A stretch of 64,000 nt of DNA from assembly GCF_001426885.1 (NCBI RefSeq), contig NZ_LMFP01000001.1, forward strand, positions 126,834-190,833. Direction: 5' to 3'. Shown here in pieces: positions 37,212-49,675 of this stretch. Source of the DNA: Pelomonas sp. Root1444. GTDB taxonomy: Bacteria; Pseudomonadota; Gammaproteobacteria; Burkholderiales; Burkholderiaceae_C. A program made the position numbers and the translations under genes. The notes beneath the pieces were generated by a model that ran no database searches, was not told the DNA's origin, and saw nothing but the letters and a program-made list of their open reading frames with translations. The first letter of the stretch is position 1. Every line of letters begins with the position of its first letter.

Positions 37212-37591
37212 TGAAGCAGGCGCGCGGCTTCACGCTGATCGAGCTCATCGTCGTCATGGCGATCGTCGCCTTGCTGGCCTCCATCGCCGCGCCGCGCTAT
37301 TTCAACTCGCTGCAGAAGAGCAAGGAGACGGCGCTGTTGGCGTCGCTGGCGACGATGCGCGACGCCATCGACCAGTACGCCGCCGACAAGGGTCGCTATC
37401 CGGAGTCGTTGCAGGAACTGGCCGAGGCGCGCTACATCCGCGAAGTGCCGGAGGACCCGCTGACGACCAGCCGCGAGAGCTGGGTCGAGCTGCCGCCGCC
37501 GGCCGACATGCAGGCCACGGGCCGCCTCTGGGACGTGCGCAGCGGCGCCGCCGGCCGCAGCGCCGACGGGCGGCTGTACGCGGACTGGTGA
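37211..37591 (+). CDS. Pseudopilin, GspG-like (third copy)
   Basis: 126 residues from the ATG at 37211. The prepilin motif is RGFTLIELIVVMAIVALLASIAAPRYF. It contains YPESLQELAEARYIREVPEDPLT, similar to the YPSTEQGL..LPKDPWG region of GspG, and ends with GRLYADW. Overlaps the previous gene by one base. Confidence 0.83.
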   Translation: MKQARGFTLIELIVVMAIVALLASIAAPRYFNSLQKSKETALLASLATMRDAIDQYAADKGRYPESLQELAEARYIREVPEDPLTTSRESWVELPPPADMQATGRLWDVRSGAAGRSADGRLYADW

Positions 37592-37607
37592 TCGCAAGGG
37601 GGCACGC

Positions 37608-38198
37608 GTGAGACGCCAGCGCGGCTTCAGCTATCTGGCCGTCCTCTTCCTCGTCGCGCTGACGGCCGCCGGGCTGGCCGCCCTGGGCCAGGCCTGGCGC
37701 ACGGCCGCGCAGCGCGAGCGCGAACGCGAGCTGGCGTTCCGCGGCGGCGAGATCGCCCGGGCGATCGCGAGCTACCAGCGCGCTGCGGCCGTCGAGCCGG
37801 CGCCCTATCCGGCCAGCCTGCGCGACCTGCTGGCCGACGACCGCGGCCCGCGCGTACGGCGGCATCTGCGGCGGCTGTATGTCGACCCGTTCACCGGGCA
37901 GGCGGACTGGGTGCTGGTGCCCGACCCGCTCAACCCCTCGCGCTTTCGCGCGGTCCACAGCCGTGCCGATACCGAACTGCTGCGGCGCACCGCGCCGGAC
38001 GGCCAGCCCATCGCCAAGGCGAGCGACTGGGTGTTCGACCCGCTGGCGGCAGCGGCCGGCCAGGCCTTGCCCGCGAGCGCCCCGGCCCGGCCGTCGCTGC
38101 CGGGCGGGCCGGCTGCACCGGTGCCCAGCCCCGTCACGCCCGCCCAGCCCGGCACGCCGCCGCCGCCGGTACCGACGGGCCGGCCGACACCGGATTGA
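37608..38198 (+). CDS. Pseudopilin-like protein with proline-rich tail
   Basis: 196 residues from a GTG at 37608, with a purine-rich AAGGGGG site ahead. The N-terminus RRQRGFSYLAVLFLVALTAAGLAAL has the prepilin-type RGF cleavage site and hydrophobic helix, but Glu +5 is replaced (GFSYLA), as in some minor GspK/GspI-like pseudopilins. A coiled segment (AQREREREL) leads into a small domain with YVDPFTGQADWVLVPDP. The last 45 residues are Pro/Ala-rich. Last gene of the cluster. Confidence 0.72.
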   Translation: MRRQRGFSYLAVLFLVALTAAGLAALGQAWRTAAQRERERELAFRGGEIARAIASYQRAAAVEPAPYPASLRDLLADDRGPRVRRHLRRLYVDPFTGQADWVLVPDPLNPSRFRAVHSRADTELLRRTAPDGQPIAKASDWVFDPLAAAAGQALPASAPARPSLPGGPAAPVPSPVTPAQPGTPPPPVPTGRPTPD

Positions 38199-38228
38199 AA
38201 AAAGCCACCGCGACAGGACGCGGTGGCT
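38198..38228 (-). terminator. Intrinsic terminator of the S8 protease gene
   Basis: A ten-base perfect stem (38203-38212 with 38219-38228) with a six-base loop is followed on the minus strand by a U-tract (complement of the A-run at 38198-38203). It lies 22 bases downstream of the protease stop at 38251 and at the end of the convergent secretion operon. Confidence 0.8.
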
Positions 38229-38250
38229 GGCGAGGGGCGGGAGCGCAGGG

Positions 38251-41200
38251 TCAGGGCGTGATGGTCACGACATCCGCCTCGCGGCCGCTGCGCGCGTCGC
38301 GGTAGAGCATCAGCAGGCCGCTCTGTGACGGCGAGGCCGTCGCGCCGCCGGCCGGCTTGTTGACCGGCAGGCTGCCGTTGAAGCCCGCCGGGACACCGAG
38401 CGAGCCGCCGAGCGTCGACGCGTAGCGCGGCGTGCCCAGCGTGTGGACCATGTTGGTGATGCTGTCGGTCAGCTGGCCGCTGAAGTAGTTGTCGAAGGCA
38501 TAGACGCTGAAGCGGAACTTCTGCGTCGGGCTGGTGATGCCGACATCGCTCGCGACCACGGTGTAAATCATGTTCGACGAGTTCAGATCGGCGGCCGCGT
38601 AGAAGTTCGTGACGGTCGTGCCGGTGTTGAGGTTCACCACGTTGACGACTGTCTGCCCGGTCAGCCCGAAGCCGGAGAGCTCGCTGTTGTAAATGACGTA
38701 GTCATCGATGCCGTCGTTGTTGGCGTCCACATAGACGTCGAACTCGGCGGGGTAGGCGGGGTGCGCGCGCGAGCCGAAGGTCGTGATACCGAACTGCAGG
38801 CCGAGAACCCCGACGTCGACCGGCCGCACACCGATGGCGCGCAGGTCGATCAGCGCCTGGCCGCCACCATAGGCCGGCGGCGTCGCGAAGTCCTGCGGGC
38901 TGGTGCCGGTCAACGCGAACACGTCCACAGAGCCCGTCTGTGGCGCGCTCAGGTTGGACACCGGCAGGCCGGCACTGGCGGCGCCGCCCATGGCCAGCGA
39001 GGTCGCCGCGGTCACGTTGGCGCTGCGGTGAGGCAGCACGTGCCAAGGCGTGCTGACGGTGTCGGTACCGTCACTGACCGTCACGTAGCCGTCGTACTCC
39101 ACCGCCTGCAGCAGCGCCCCGGTGCCCTGGGTGGAGCCGCTGAACAGGTTCCACGCAGGCAGCTTGCCGGGGTCGATGCTCATCGTCAGCACGAAGGCGC
39201 CGGTGCCGTTGGCCGGCACGCTGACGCTGGCCGGCGCGCTGAGCGTCACCGCGCCGTTGGCTGCGTCGTTGGCGTAGCGGAAGGAGCGCGTGATGGTGAA
39301 GGTGCGCGCCGAATTGCTGTAGTTGCGCACGGCCACCTTCTTGCTGATGGTCGTGGCGGCGCTCAGCCGCGGCGCACCGAAGGCCAGGCCGACGCTGTAG
39401 GGGTTGGTGGCGTCCCAGACGCCGGCCGTGACGGCGGCCGCCTGGTTGACGCGCACCTCACCCGCGCCGATGCGCGAGATCGGCGCCAGCTCGCCCGGCA
39501 GCAGGGCCGGGTTGGTGAAGACCGCCGTGCTGGCCGAGTTCATCAGCCGGGACTTGATCTCGGGCGGCGTGGCGTTCGGGAACTTCTGCAGCAGCAGGGC
39601 CGCCGAGCCAGCGATCACCGGCGTCGCGCCGGACGTGCCGCCGAAGCTCTCCTCGCCCGTGCCGGTGCCGTTGAGCGCGGAGACCGAGGCGCCGGGCGCG
39701 CCGATCTCGGGCTTGATGGCCGCGAAGTTGTAGCCGGGGCCGCGCGCCGACGTGGACGCCATGCTGCCGGCCAGCGAGATCGCGGCGTTCGGGTCGACCG
39801 TCACCGTCGCGGCACCGCTGGCCACCGACTTGAGCTTGGCGCCGATGTCTTGCGAGACGACCAGCGTCTCGACGAAGCCGGTGGTGCCGGGTGCGGGCCC
39901 GCCGTTGCTGAACGACGGTGCGGCGCCGGCCACGTTGTTGCCGACGACGATGCCGCGCGCGCCGCGGGCGGCCGCGTTGCTGACCTTGAAGCTGACCGAG
40001 CAGGAGCCGCGGTCCACATAGGCCACGCTGTCGGTGAAGTCCGGCGTGTCGGCCAGCGTGCAGGCCTCCAGCTGCGCCGTGGTGCTGCCGCGCTTGAGCG
40101 GGCCGCTGAAGCCGTTGACGACGGGCGCCCAGTCGACCGTGTTGGTGTTGCTGTAGGTGCCGGCGATGCTGGCGGGCGAGTTGACGGTCAGCACCATCGC
40201 CTTGCCGTTCGGCATGGCCGTCTGCGCGACGCTGATGGCCTCCGCGGCGTTGGATGGCGAGCTGACGATGTAGGGCCGGTCGCCGGCATTGCCAGCCGCC
40301 ACGGCGGCCACGATGCCGAAGCGCACGAGGTTGGACACGGCCTCGGTCGACGGGTTCTCGCGCTGGCCGTAATTGGCGCCGAGCGACAGGTTGACCACGT
40401 CGGCCGCGCCGTCGAAGCTCAGGTCGCCCTTGGGGTCCATCGCCCACTCGAGGCCTTGCAGGATGGCCGTGCCGTTGCAGGACGTGGCCACGCTGGAGCA
40501 GACCTTCACCGCATAGAGCTGCGCGCCGGGCGCCACGCCCTTGTGCGTGCCGTCCAGGCTGGCGCCGGCGGCGATGTCGGCGACATGGGTGCCGTGGCTG
40601 GAGCCGCTGCCGGCGTCGATGGGGTTGGCGTCCGGCGCGACAGCGCCGTTCGGCCAGGCCTCGCCGACGAAGTCGTAGCCGCCGATCACCTTGGCCGTGG
40701 GGAACAGGCCGGCGGGCGCGGTGGTCGCGGCGGCGGCGGCTGCGGCGTTGAAATCGGCCACGCTGCCGGAACCGCCGAGGTTCTTGTGCGTGTAGTCGAT
40801 GCCGGAATCGAGCACCGCGATCTTGATGCCGGCGCCCGTCAGCCCGAGGTTGTGCAGCTTGTCGGCGCCGATGTGGGGCACGGTCGAGGTCAGCGACAGG
40901 TCGTGGTTGACGATGGGCTTGACCGCCGACACGCCGGGCAGGGCGACGACGGCCGGCAACTGCGCCGCATCGATGTTGACGACCACGGCGTTGTAGACCT
41001 TGCTCAGCCGCGCGACCTCGGCCCCGCCGAGGCTGGCGACCTTGGCCATCACCGCATCCTGCTTGGCCTTCAGCGAGGCCACATAGGCCTGGCGCTGGGC
41101 CAGGCTCATGGTGCTGCCCACGCGCTTGGCATTGGCACCCACGGCGAGCGCCAGCGGGGCGTCGGTCAGCCGGATGGCGACCTGCACCGGGCCGGTCAGC

Positions 41201-41355
41201 ACGCGATTGCGGAAGTCCGACGTGCCGGTGATGGGCGTGGCGAGCTTGAGGCCCGGGTCGATGGCGGGGAGGGCGGTCTGCGCAGCCAGTTGGGCGCAGG
41301 CGCTCAACGCGGCGGCGGCCAGCAGGGATTTCTTGATGAGCTTCAAAGGCAGCAT
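38251..41355 (-). CDS. Secreted S8 (subtilisin-family) serine protease with PA domain
   Basis: 1034 residues. A signal peptide (SLLAAAALSACAQLAAQ) precedes an inhibitor I9-type propeptide (about 60-150). The catalytic triad is visible: Asp in AVLDSGIDYTH (about 183), His in SSHGTHVADIAAG (about 254), Ser in GGTSGATPVIAG (about 575). A PA insert lies between His and Ser (about 405-520). A C-terminal beta-sandwich region of over 350 residues follows. Extracellular proteolysis is expected, and the adjoining secretion system is the natural exporter. It starts 12 bases after the stop of the PEP-CTERM gene, behind AGGAG, so the two form an operon. Confidence 0.9.
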   Translation of the reverse strand: MLPLKLIKKSLLAAAALSACAQLAAQTALPAIDPGLKLATPITGTSDFRNRVLTGPVQVAIRLTDAPLALAVGANAKRVGSTMSLAQRQAYVASLKAKQDAVMAKVASLGGAEVARLSKVYNAVVVNIDAAQLPAVVALPGVSAVKPIVNHDLSLTSTVPHIGADKLHNLGLTGAGIKIAVLDSGIDYTHKNLGGSGSVADFNAAAAAAATTAPAGLFPTAKVIGGYDFVGEAWPNGAVAPDANPIDAGSGSSHGTHVADIAAGASLDGTHKGVAPGAQLYAVKVCSSVATSCNGTAILQGLEWAMDPKGDLSFDGAADVVNLSLGANYGQRENPSTEAVSNLVRFGIVAAVAAGNAGDRPYIVSSPSNAAEAISVAQTAMPNGKAMVLTVNSPASIAGTYSNTNTVDWAPVVNGFSGPLKRGSTTAQLEACTLADTPDFTDSVAYVDRGSCSVSFKVSNAAARGARGIVVGNNVAGAAPSFSNGGPAPGTTGFVETLVVSQDIGAKLKSVASGAATVTVDPNAAISLAGSMASTSARGPGYNFAAIKPEIGAPGASVSALNGTGTGEESFGGTSGATPVIAGSAALLLQKFPNATPPEIKSRLMNSASTAVFTNPALLPGELAPISRIGAGEVRVNQAAAVTAGVWDATNPYSVGLAFGAPRLSAATTISKKVAVRNYSNSARTFTITRSFRYANDAANGAVTLSAPASVSVPANGTGAFVLTMSIDPGKLPAWNLFSGSTQGTGALLQAVEYDGYVTVSDGTDTVSTPWHVLPHRSANVTAATSLAMGGAASAGLPVSNLSAPQTGSVDVFALTGTSPQDFATPPAYGGGQALIDLRAIGVRPVDVGVLGLQFGITTFGSRAHPAYPAEFDVYVDANNDGIDDYVIYNSELSGFGLTGQTVVNVVNLNTGTTVTNFYAAADLNSSNMIYTVVASDVGITSPTQKFRFSVYAFDNYFSGQLTDSITNMVHTLGTPRYASTLGGSLGVPAGFNGSLPVNKPAGGATASPSQSGLLMLYRDARSGREADVVTITP

Positions 41356-41367
41356 GGTGGCTCCTGG

Positions 41368-42084
41368 TCAGGCCTGGGTTGCGATCGACTGGCGGCGGCG
41401 GGCAACGCCCGCGGCGCCCAGCGCCACGGCGGCCAGCATGAACACGCCGGGCTCCGGCAGGTCCGCGTTGGTCGCGCCGGTCAGGCCGATCTGGTAGCTG
41501 TAGAGCGCTTCGGAGTTGCCGTTGTCGTAGCTGCGGCCCCAGCCGGCCAATGCGCCGCTGGACGGGTCGCCGCCGAGCACGTCGGTCAGGCCGCCACCCA
41601 TGAACAGCGATGCACCCCCGGCGTCCTGCGCCAGGTAGCCGCCGAATGCGATGGCGAGGTAGTAGACATCCGCGCTCAGCGGGCCCAGCGCGCTGGCAGC
41701 CGGCAGCAGCGACAGCAGGTCCAGGCCGTCATCGTTGGTGTAGACGCCCTTGCCGTCCTTGTCGATCAGGTACAGCTGCGTGTCGAAGGCCGTGCTGCCG
41801 GTGGTCCAGGCGCTGAAGGCCGACACGTCCGCCACGCGGATCTTGAACAGGTCGACCTGGTAGATCGGGCTGCCGCCTTTGATGTCGGGCGCGCTGGCCG
41901 TCAGGCCGCCGGTGATGCGGTCCAGCGTCTCGAACGTGGCGCTGTAGGTGACCTGCGCGGTGCTCAGGCTGTCGCCCGCGCCGGGTGGGCCGCTCTCGGT
42001 CCACTGGAATCCAGCCGAAGCTGCCAGAGGCCAGGCGCAAGCCGTCCAGGTGACAGCAGCCAATAGACGTTGTTTGAACTTCAT
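41368..42084 (-). CDS. PEP-CTERM sorting-domain protein
   Basis: 238 residues from the ATG at 42084. A signal peptide (AAVTWTACAWPLAASA) and a body rich in short beta segments (VTYSATFETLDRITGGL; DTQLYLIDKDGKGVYTNDDG) precede a C-terminal PEP-CTERM tripartite signal: LPEPGVFMLAAVALGAAGVARRRQ. That signal is cut by exosortase (EpsH/XrtA type) and directs surface or matrix sorting. No exosortase lies in this window. It precedes the S8 protease in the same transcript. Function of the body is unknown. Confidence 0.85.
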   Translation of the reverse strand: MKFKQRLLAAVTWTACAWPLAASAGFQWTESGPPGAGDSLSTAQVTYSATFETLDRITGGLTASAPDIKGGSPIYQVDLFKIRVADVSAFSAWTTGSTAFDTQLYLIDKDGKGVYTNDDGLDLLSLLPAASALGPLSADVYYLAIAFGGYLAQDAGGASLFMGGGLTDVLGGDPSSGALAGWGRSYDNGNSEALYSYQIGLTGATNADLPEPGVFMLAAVALGAAGVARRRQSIATQA

Positions 42085-42620
42085 CAAGGACTCCAGGCGC
42101 GGCCACTGTGAGCCTGCGCAATGTGGTTGAAAGGGCTGAGCCGAGGGCCGCGCGAAGGCGACCTCGGCAGGCGCGGGTCAGCGTAACTCCGCATATCCGG
42201 TAGAAATCGCGGAAACCCACGTATCCGGGGGAGTGCTAACCCGCAATCAAGTTGGGGATCTGGTATGCGCCAGCGCGTGTCGCGCGACCGCGGGCGGCGA
42301 CGCCAGCCAGGGCTCATAACGGCGAGACTGCATGGGCGCACGGCGGAGGCCCGAGATGCGGGGAGCGTCGGCACCGGCCCGGCTTCGATCAGGAGATTGA
42401 GCCTCGGCGTTTGGCAATCCAAGCTTTCCCTCTCCTTTGCTTGCGGGGTGGGAAACCCGGCATGTCCAAACGTGTTCGTTTTCACAGAATCGGCCCTTCG
42501 TCAGAGTCGCGGCCCAAGAGCCGCAACCTCTCAGTCGTTGGGACAGGCGGCCTTCGCGCAATGCATGGCTCGCTGCCGGCGGCTGTCCGATTTCCAGACT
42601 TCCACCGCAAAGGATCCTTC
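42085..42620. other. Divergent intergenic region between two PEP-CTERM genes
   Basis: 536 bases holding the promoters of both flanking PEP-CTERM genes. No gene is supported on either strand. A possible weak sigma-54 -24/-12 pair (GGCACC with GGCTT at the right GG-N10-GC spacing, about 42370-42383) is present, but it matches only part of the consensus. An AAGGA ribosome site precedes the ATG at 42621. Confidence 0.4.
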
Positions 42621-43322
42621 ATGAGCTTCCATTTCAAGGCCGTCTGCGCCGCAGCCGCTTTGGCACTGTGCATGGGCGCAGCCCAGGCCGCCCCCAAGAC
42701 CATCAGCATCGAGTTCGAAGGCGTGGCGGGCAGCAACTTCGATGGCGGCGAAAGCTTTGTCGAGGGGGACTTCCGCTTCACGGCCATCGACCCGGTCGGC
42801 AGCATCTTCGTCGGCTTTGGCAGTGGAAGCGGCAGCTGCGGCTTGACCTATGTCTGCCCGAGCCGCGACAGCGCCTACTACGGCGTCATCAACGACGGCG
42901 CCCTGCGCATGGAGCGCGCGGATGGCGGCGGCTTCGCGCTGGCCGGCTTCGACCTCGGCTTCATCACCAACGCCTTCGATCCCATGCTGGTCGGCACCGT
43001 CGGCAAGATCCTCGTGGAGGGCGTCGGCGCCGGTGGCACGACCCTGGCCGAGTTCGCATTGGAAGGGCTGGATGCGCTGACCGGCACGGGCGCGTTCGCG
43101 CACTTCGCGTTCGACGCCGCGTTCTCCTCCACCTACTTCAGCCAAGTCAATTTCACCTCGTGCCTGGACGACGGCCAGGGCGGCTGCACGGCCGGCGCCA
43201 GCTTCAACCTCGGCCAGTTCGGCATCGACGGCATCCAGGTGATCCCTGAACCTGCCAGCCTGGCGCTCGTCGGCCTCGGCCTGGCCGTGGCAGGTGGCGC
43301 GCGCCGCCGCCGCAACGCCTGA
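42621..43322 (+). CDS. PEP-CTERM sorting-domain protein
   Basis: 233 residues from the ATG at 42621. Signal peptide (VCAAAALALCMGAAQA), a body with four cysteines in two pairs (SCGLTYVC; SCLDDGQGGC) likely to form disulfides, and the sorting signal VIPEPASLALVGLGLAVAGGARRRR at the C-terminus. It lies 68 bases upstream of the second S8 protease in the same direction, mirroring the pairing on the other side of the spacer. Function of the body is unknown. Confidence 0.87.
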   Translation: MSFHFKAVCAAAALALCMGAAQAAPKTISIEFEGVAGSNFDGGESFVEGDFRFTAIDPVGSIFVGFGSGSGSCGLTYVCPSRDSAYYGVINDGALRMERADGGGFALAGFDLGFITNAFDPMLVGTVGKILVEGVGAGGTTLAEFALEGLDALTGTGAFAHFAFDAAFSSTYFSQVNFTSCLDDGQGGCTAGASFNLGQFGIDGIQVIPEPASLALVGLGLAVAGGARRRRNA

Positions 43323-43390
43323 CGCCATCCGTTCGCCCGCACGTCCACCACCCCCGGACCCCCGATCTCCCCCCACAAAGGATCCGATCA

Positions 43391-46681
<3,291 letters not shown>

Positions 46682-46723
46682 GGCCGAGTAAGGGCGGTAT
46701 TGCAGTGGCCCGTTCGGGCCGGC

Positions 46724-46754
46724 AGCGGCGGACACGAGTCCGCCGCTTTTCTTT
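46724..46754 (+). terminator. Intrinsic terminator of the second S8 protease
   Basis: Ten-base perfect stem (46724-46733 with 46738-46747) with an ACGA loop, followed by TTTTCTTT on the plus strand. It ends the protease transcript 43 bases after its stop and just before the convergent small lipoprotein. Confidence 0.88.
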
Positions 46755-46766
46755 GCGGTGGCAGCG

Positions 46767-47192
46767 TCAGCGCGCGGGCGCTGCCTCGCCCGCCCGGCGC
46801 AGCACGCAGCGACCGGCATCGCAGCGGGCACCCGGATCGGTCACGACGCTGCAGTTGGACAGCATGCCGGAGCGCACGTTCTCCGCGCCTGCAGCCTGGG
46901 CCTGCCGCTGCGCCAAGTCGCGCAAGCGGGCTTCGTCGGTGTCGATGCTGGACCAGGCCCAATAGCCACCAGGCCCGCCGCACGCCTTGGCGCCGACGGC
47001 CAGCGTGCGGCATTGGTCATCGGTCTTGCAGGCCGCCGGGCCGATCAAGGCGCGCAGTTCGCGGGCCAGCCGGGCGGATTCAGCCTCGGGCGCGGATGCC
47101 GCTGGCGCGGCAGGCGCCGCGGGTGAGGTCTGCGCGCAGTTGGCGAGCGCGGCCCAGGCCAGCAGGGCGGTGAGGAGGCGGTGGGTCTTCAT
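46767..47192 (-). CDS. Small cysteine-containing lipoprotein, unknown function
   Basis: 141 residues from the ATG at 47192; the frame could extend to 47342 but that overlaps the divergent CAP gene. A signal ending LANC gives a lipidation cysteine. An Ala/Pro-rich spacer is followed by a small domain with six cysteines (CKTDDQC, ACGGPGGYWAWSS, NCSVVTDPGARCDAGRC) likely to be disulfide-bonded. No known family recognised. Confidence 0.7.
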   Translation of the reverse strand: MKTHRLLTALLAWAALANCAQTSPAAPAAPAASAPEAESARLARELRALIGPAACKTDDQCRTLAVGAKACGGPGGYWAWSSIDTDEARLRDLAQRQAQAAGAENVRSGMLSNCSVVTDPGARCDAGRCVLRRAGEAAPAR

Positions 47193-47242
47193 GCCCCATG
47201 GTGGTCCGCGGCGCGGGGCTTGGCAACAACTAGGATGCATCC

Positions 47243-47761
47243 ATGCGTTTGTTGCTGCCTCTGCTGATGGGCCTGTCCTGCATGGCCGCAGCGGCCGCCG
47301 ACGGCGCCTGCATGTCCGATGAAGCCTCGGCCGTGCGCGCATTGAATGCGCTGCGCGCGCAGGCCCAGACCTGCGGCGGCCGGTTGTGGCCCGCGGCGCC
47401 CGCGCTGCGCTGGCAAGCCACGCTGGGCAACGCGGCGCGGCGCTATGCGCAGGAGCTGGCGGCGCAAGACCGCTTGGACCATGTCGGCGCCAACGGCGCG
47501 ACGCTGCGCACCCGGCTGCGCGAGGCCGGCTATGTGATGCGCCTGTCGGGCGAGAACCTCGCCGGCGGCCCGGAGACGCTGGACGAGGTGCTGGCGCTCT
47601 GGCTGGCCAGCCCGGCGCATTGCGAGAACCTGATGGGAGCCGACTTCCAGGAGTTCGGCCTGGCCTGCGTGTCCGGCCCCGGGCGGCTGCAGCGCTACTG
47701 GGTGTTGCAGCTCGGGAGTCCGGCGAGCGCGCCTAGATCCAGCCCAGGTCGATCGCCCTGA
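47243..47761 (+). CDS. Secreted CAP-domain (SCP/PR-1-like) protein
   Basis: 172 residues. A signal peptide (LLLPLLMGLSCMAAAAADGA) is followed by a CAP domain: LNALRAQAQTCGG at the start, LDHVGANGATLRTRLREAGY (the H of the CAP cavity), GENLAGG, and WLASPAHCENLMGADFQEFGLACV. Bacterial CAP proteins are extracellular with varied or unknown roles. Its last 29 bases overlap the convergent response-regulator gene. Confidence 0.87.
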   Translation: MRLLLPLLMGLSCMAAAAADGACMSDEASAVRALNALRAQAQTCGGRLWPAAPALRWQATLGNAARRYAQELAAQDRLDHVGANGATLRTRLREAGYVMRLSGENLAGGPETLDEVLALWLASPAHCENLMGADFQEFGLACVSGPGRLQRYWVLQLGSPASAPRSSPGRSP

Positions 47762-48395
47762 GCACCGCCTGCGTGCGGTCGCGCACGCCCATCTTGGAGA
47801 AGATGGCCGAGCAGTGGTTCTTGATGACGCCTTCGCTGTTGCCCAGCAGGCCGGCGATCTCGGTGTTGCTGCGGCCGCTGGCGACCAGGCGCAGCACCTG
47901 CAGCTCCTTCGGGCTCAGCGGGTCCGGGTGGTCGGCGGCCGTGAAGGCGCGCTCGCCGCCCTTGGCCTCCATGCGCGTGGTGAGCGACGGCCGCAGCGCG
48001 GTGCCGCCGCCGTGCACGTCGCGCAGCGCCTGGGCCAGCGTCTCCGGGCTGATGGCCTTGAGCAGGAAGCCCTTGGCGCCGGCGCGCACCGCCTCGTCGA
48101 AGGCGGCCGTGTCGTCGAAGGTGGTCAGCAGCACGGTCGGCACGCGCAGCGCCCGCGCGGCCAGCGCGCGGATCAGGCCGATGCCGTCCAGCCGCGGCAT
48201 GCGCATGTCCGACAGGATCACGTCGGGCATGTCCTCGGCCGCGGCGGTGGACAGCCATTCCAGCGCCTCGGCACCGTCGCTGGCCTCGCCGACGACCTTC
48301 AGTTCGTCATGCAGCGCCAGCAGGCCCTTGAGGCCCTCGCGCACCAGTTGCTGGTCCTCGACCAGCAGGATCTTGATCACACCCATCGCGGACAT
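47733..48395 (-). CDS. NarL/LuxR-family response regulator
   Basis: 220 residues; an ATG three codons later (48386) is also possible. Receiver domain with the acidic pair LLVEDQQ, phospho-acceptor in VILSDMRMPRLDG (Asp about 62), TTFDD switch and LLKAIS lysine. The C-terminal LuxR-type helix-turn-helix reads LSPKELQVLRLVASGRSNTEIAGLLGNSEGVIKNHCSAIFSKMGV. It starts within the 3' end of the kinase gene, so the pair is co-translated. Targets unknown. Confidence 0.92.
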   Translation of the reverse strand: MSAMGVIKILLVEDQQLVREGLKGLLALHDELKVVGEASDGAEALEWLSTAAAEDMPDVILSDMRMPRLDGIGLIRALAARALRVPTVLLTTFDDTAAFDEAVRAGAKGFLLKAISPETLAQALRDVHGGGTALRPSLTTRMEAKGGERAFTAADHPDPLSPKELQVLRLVASGRSNTEIAGLLGNSEGVIKNHCSAIFSKMGVRDRTQAVLRAIDLGWI

Positions 48396-49591
48396 CTCAG
48401 CTCGATTCGAAATCCCGGGCTCGTGCGCGTCACGCGCATCTGCCCACCCAGTTCGGCCATGCGCTCGGACATGCCGGCCAGGCCATTGCCGGCCCGCCCC
48501 TCGTGCCAGCCCGGCGCACCGCAGCCATCATCGTCGATGGCGACCGCGACCTCATCCCCCGCTTCCCCTAGCCCCTGGAGCGCCACCTGCACGCGCCGCG
48601 CGCCGGCATGGCGCACGCTGTTGGTCACGCCTTCCTGCACGCAGCGCAGCAGCGCATGCGCGGCGCGGGGGCCCAGGTCGCGCGCGGCGTCGTCCAGTGC
48701 CAGCTCGATGCGCGTGCTCGCGATGCCGTCGGCCAGCGCCTGCAGCGCCGCGGAGAGGTCGATGTGCTGCGAGCTGCGCTGCTGCGACACGGCCTCGCGC
48801 ACGTCCGCCAGCAGCTGCGCCGCCACGCCCTGGGCGCGGCCCAGTGCCTGGCCGGCGCCGGGCGTGTCCGCGCGCGCCAGCAGCGCGCCGCCCAGTTGCA
48901 GCTGCAGGTTCAGCGCCGTCAGGTGGTGGCCCATCAGGTCATGCAGCTCGCGGGCGATCTGCATGCGCTCGCTGTAGCGCATCTGCTCGGCCAGCAGGTG
49001 CTCGCCGGAGAGCTGCTCGGCCAGCAGCGCCTGCAGCCAGCGGCGCTTCTCGGCCTCGGCCGCGGCCATGCGGCCCAGGCCGAAGGCCAGGCCGTGCAGG
49101 GCCAGCATGGCGAACAGCATGCCGAACTGGTCCAGCCAGGCGGTCGTCGAGGCGTAGACGTAGATGCCGGTGTTCAGCAGCACCTGCGCCGCCGCGAAAC
49201 CCAGCGCCAGCCGCGCCGGCAGCACGACCGCGCCCAGCGCCGTGACGAGAAACGGCAGGCCGGGCGTCACGCCGAAGGCCAGCAGGTCGACGAGCATCAG
49301 CCAGGCCAGGCGCTGGTTGACCGGCAGGGCGGCCTGGCCCAGGCGCGCGAGGCGCAGGATCAGCGCCACGAAGGCCACCAGCAGCGCCACGCAGATGAGC
49401 ACGAGGCTGCGGTCATTGACGTCGCCGCCGAGCTGGCGCCACACCCAGGCGACCAGGCCGTCATACGGCTCAGTGCGCGCGCCCAGCAGCGCGGCGCCGG
49501 CGCTGACCAGCTCCATCGCGCAGACGACCAGGGCCGCCAGCCGCAGCACGATGCCGGGCTCGGCCAGCCGGGCCAGCAGGCGGTCAATCAT
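48377..49591 (-). CDS. Sensor histidine kinase of the NarX/DesK type
   Basis: 404 residues. Four to five membrane helices occupy about residues 15-165 with no large periplasmic loop. A coiled coil follows, then the HisKA_3 box ERMQIARELHDLMGHHLTALNLQL (phospho-acceptor His near residue 217). The HATPase domain has EGVTNSVRHAGA (N box) and IDDDGCG..GNGLAGMSERM (G boxes). It probably senses a membrane or cytoplasmic signal and phosphorylates the adjacent regulator. Confidence 0.9.
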   Translation of the reverse strand: MIDRLLARLAEPGIVLRLAALVVCAMELVSAGAALLGARTEPYDGLVAWVWRQLGGDVNDRSLVLICVALLVAFVALILRLARLGQAALPVNQRLAWLMLVDLLAFGVTPGLPFLVTALGAVVLPARLALGFAAAQVLLNTGIYVYASTTAWLDQFGMLFAMLALHGLAFGLGRMAAAEAEKRRWLQALLAEQLSGEHLLAEQMRYSERMQIARELHDLMGHHLTALNLQLQLGGALLARADTPGAGQALGRAQGVAAQLLADVREAVSQQRSSQHIDLSAALQALADGIASTRIELALDDAARDLGPRAAHALLRCVQEGVTNSVRHAGARRVQVALQGLGEAGDEVAVAIDDDGCGAPGWHEGRAGNGLAGMSERMAELGGQMRVTRTSPGFRIELRCPRWV

Positions 49592-49675
49592 TGAAGCCCC
49601 TCGTGGGGCGGGTACGCCGACCGATCCGCAGGGGGACGGCCGCGCGATTGCCGCGGCCAGGCGCTGCGCGGCACG

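Noticed and set aside
38443-42066. 1207-codon plus-strand frame opposite the first S8 protease and PEP-CTERM gene
   Set aside because: Low-complexity shadow composition; the minus strand carries a complete signal peptide and catalytic triad.
42369-42384. Sigma-54 promoter for the PEP-CTERM gene
   Set aside because: GG-N10-GC spacing is right but the -12 element and parts of the -24 element deviate from consensus. Too weak to list as a site.
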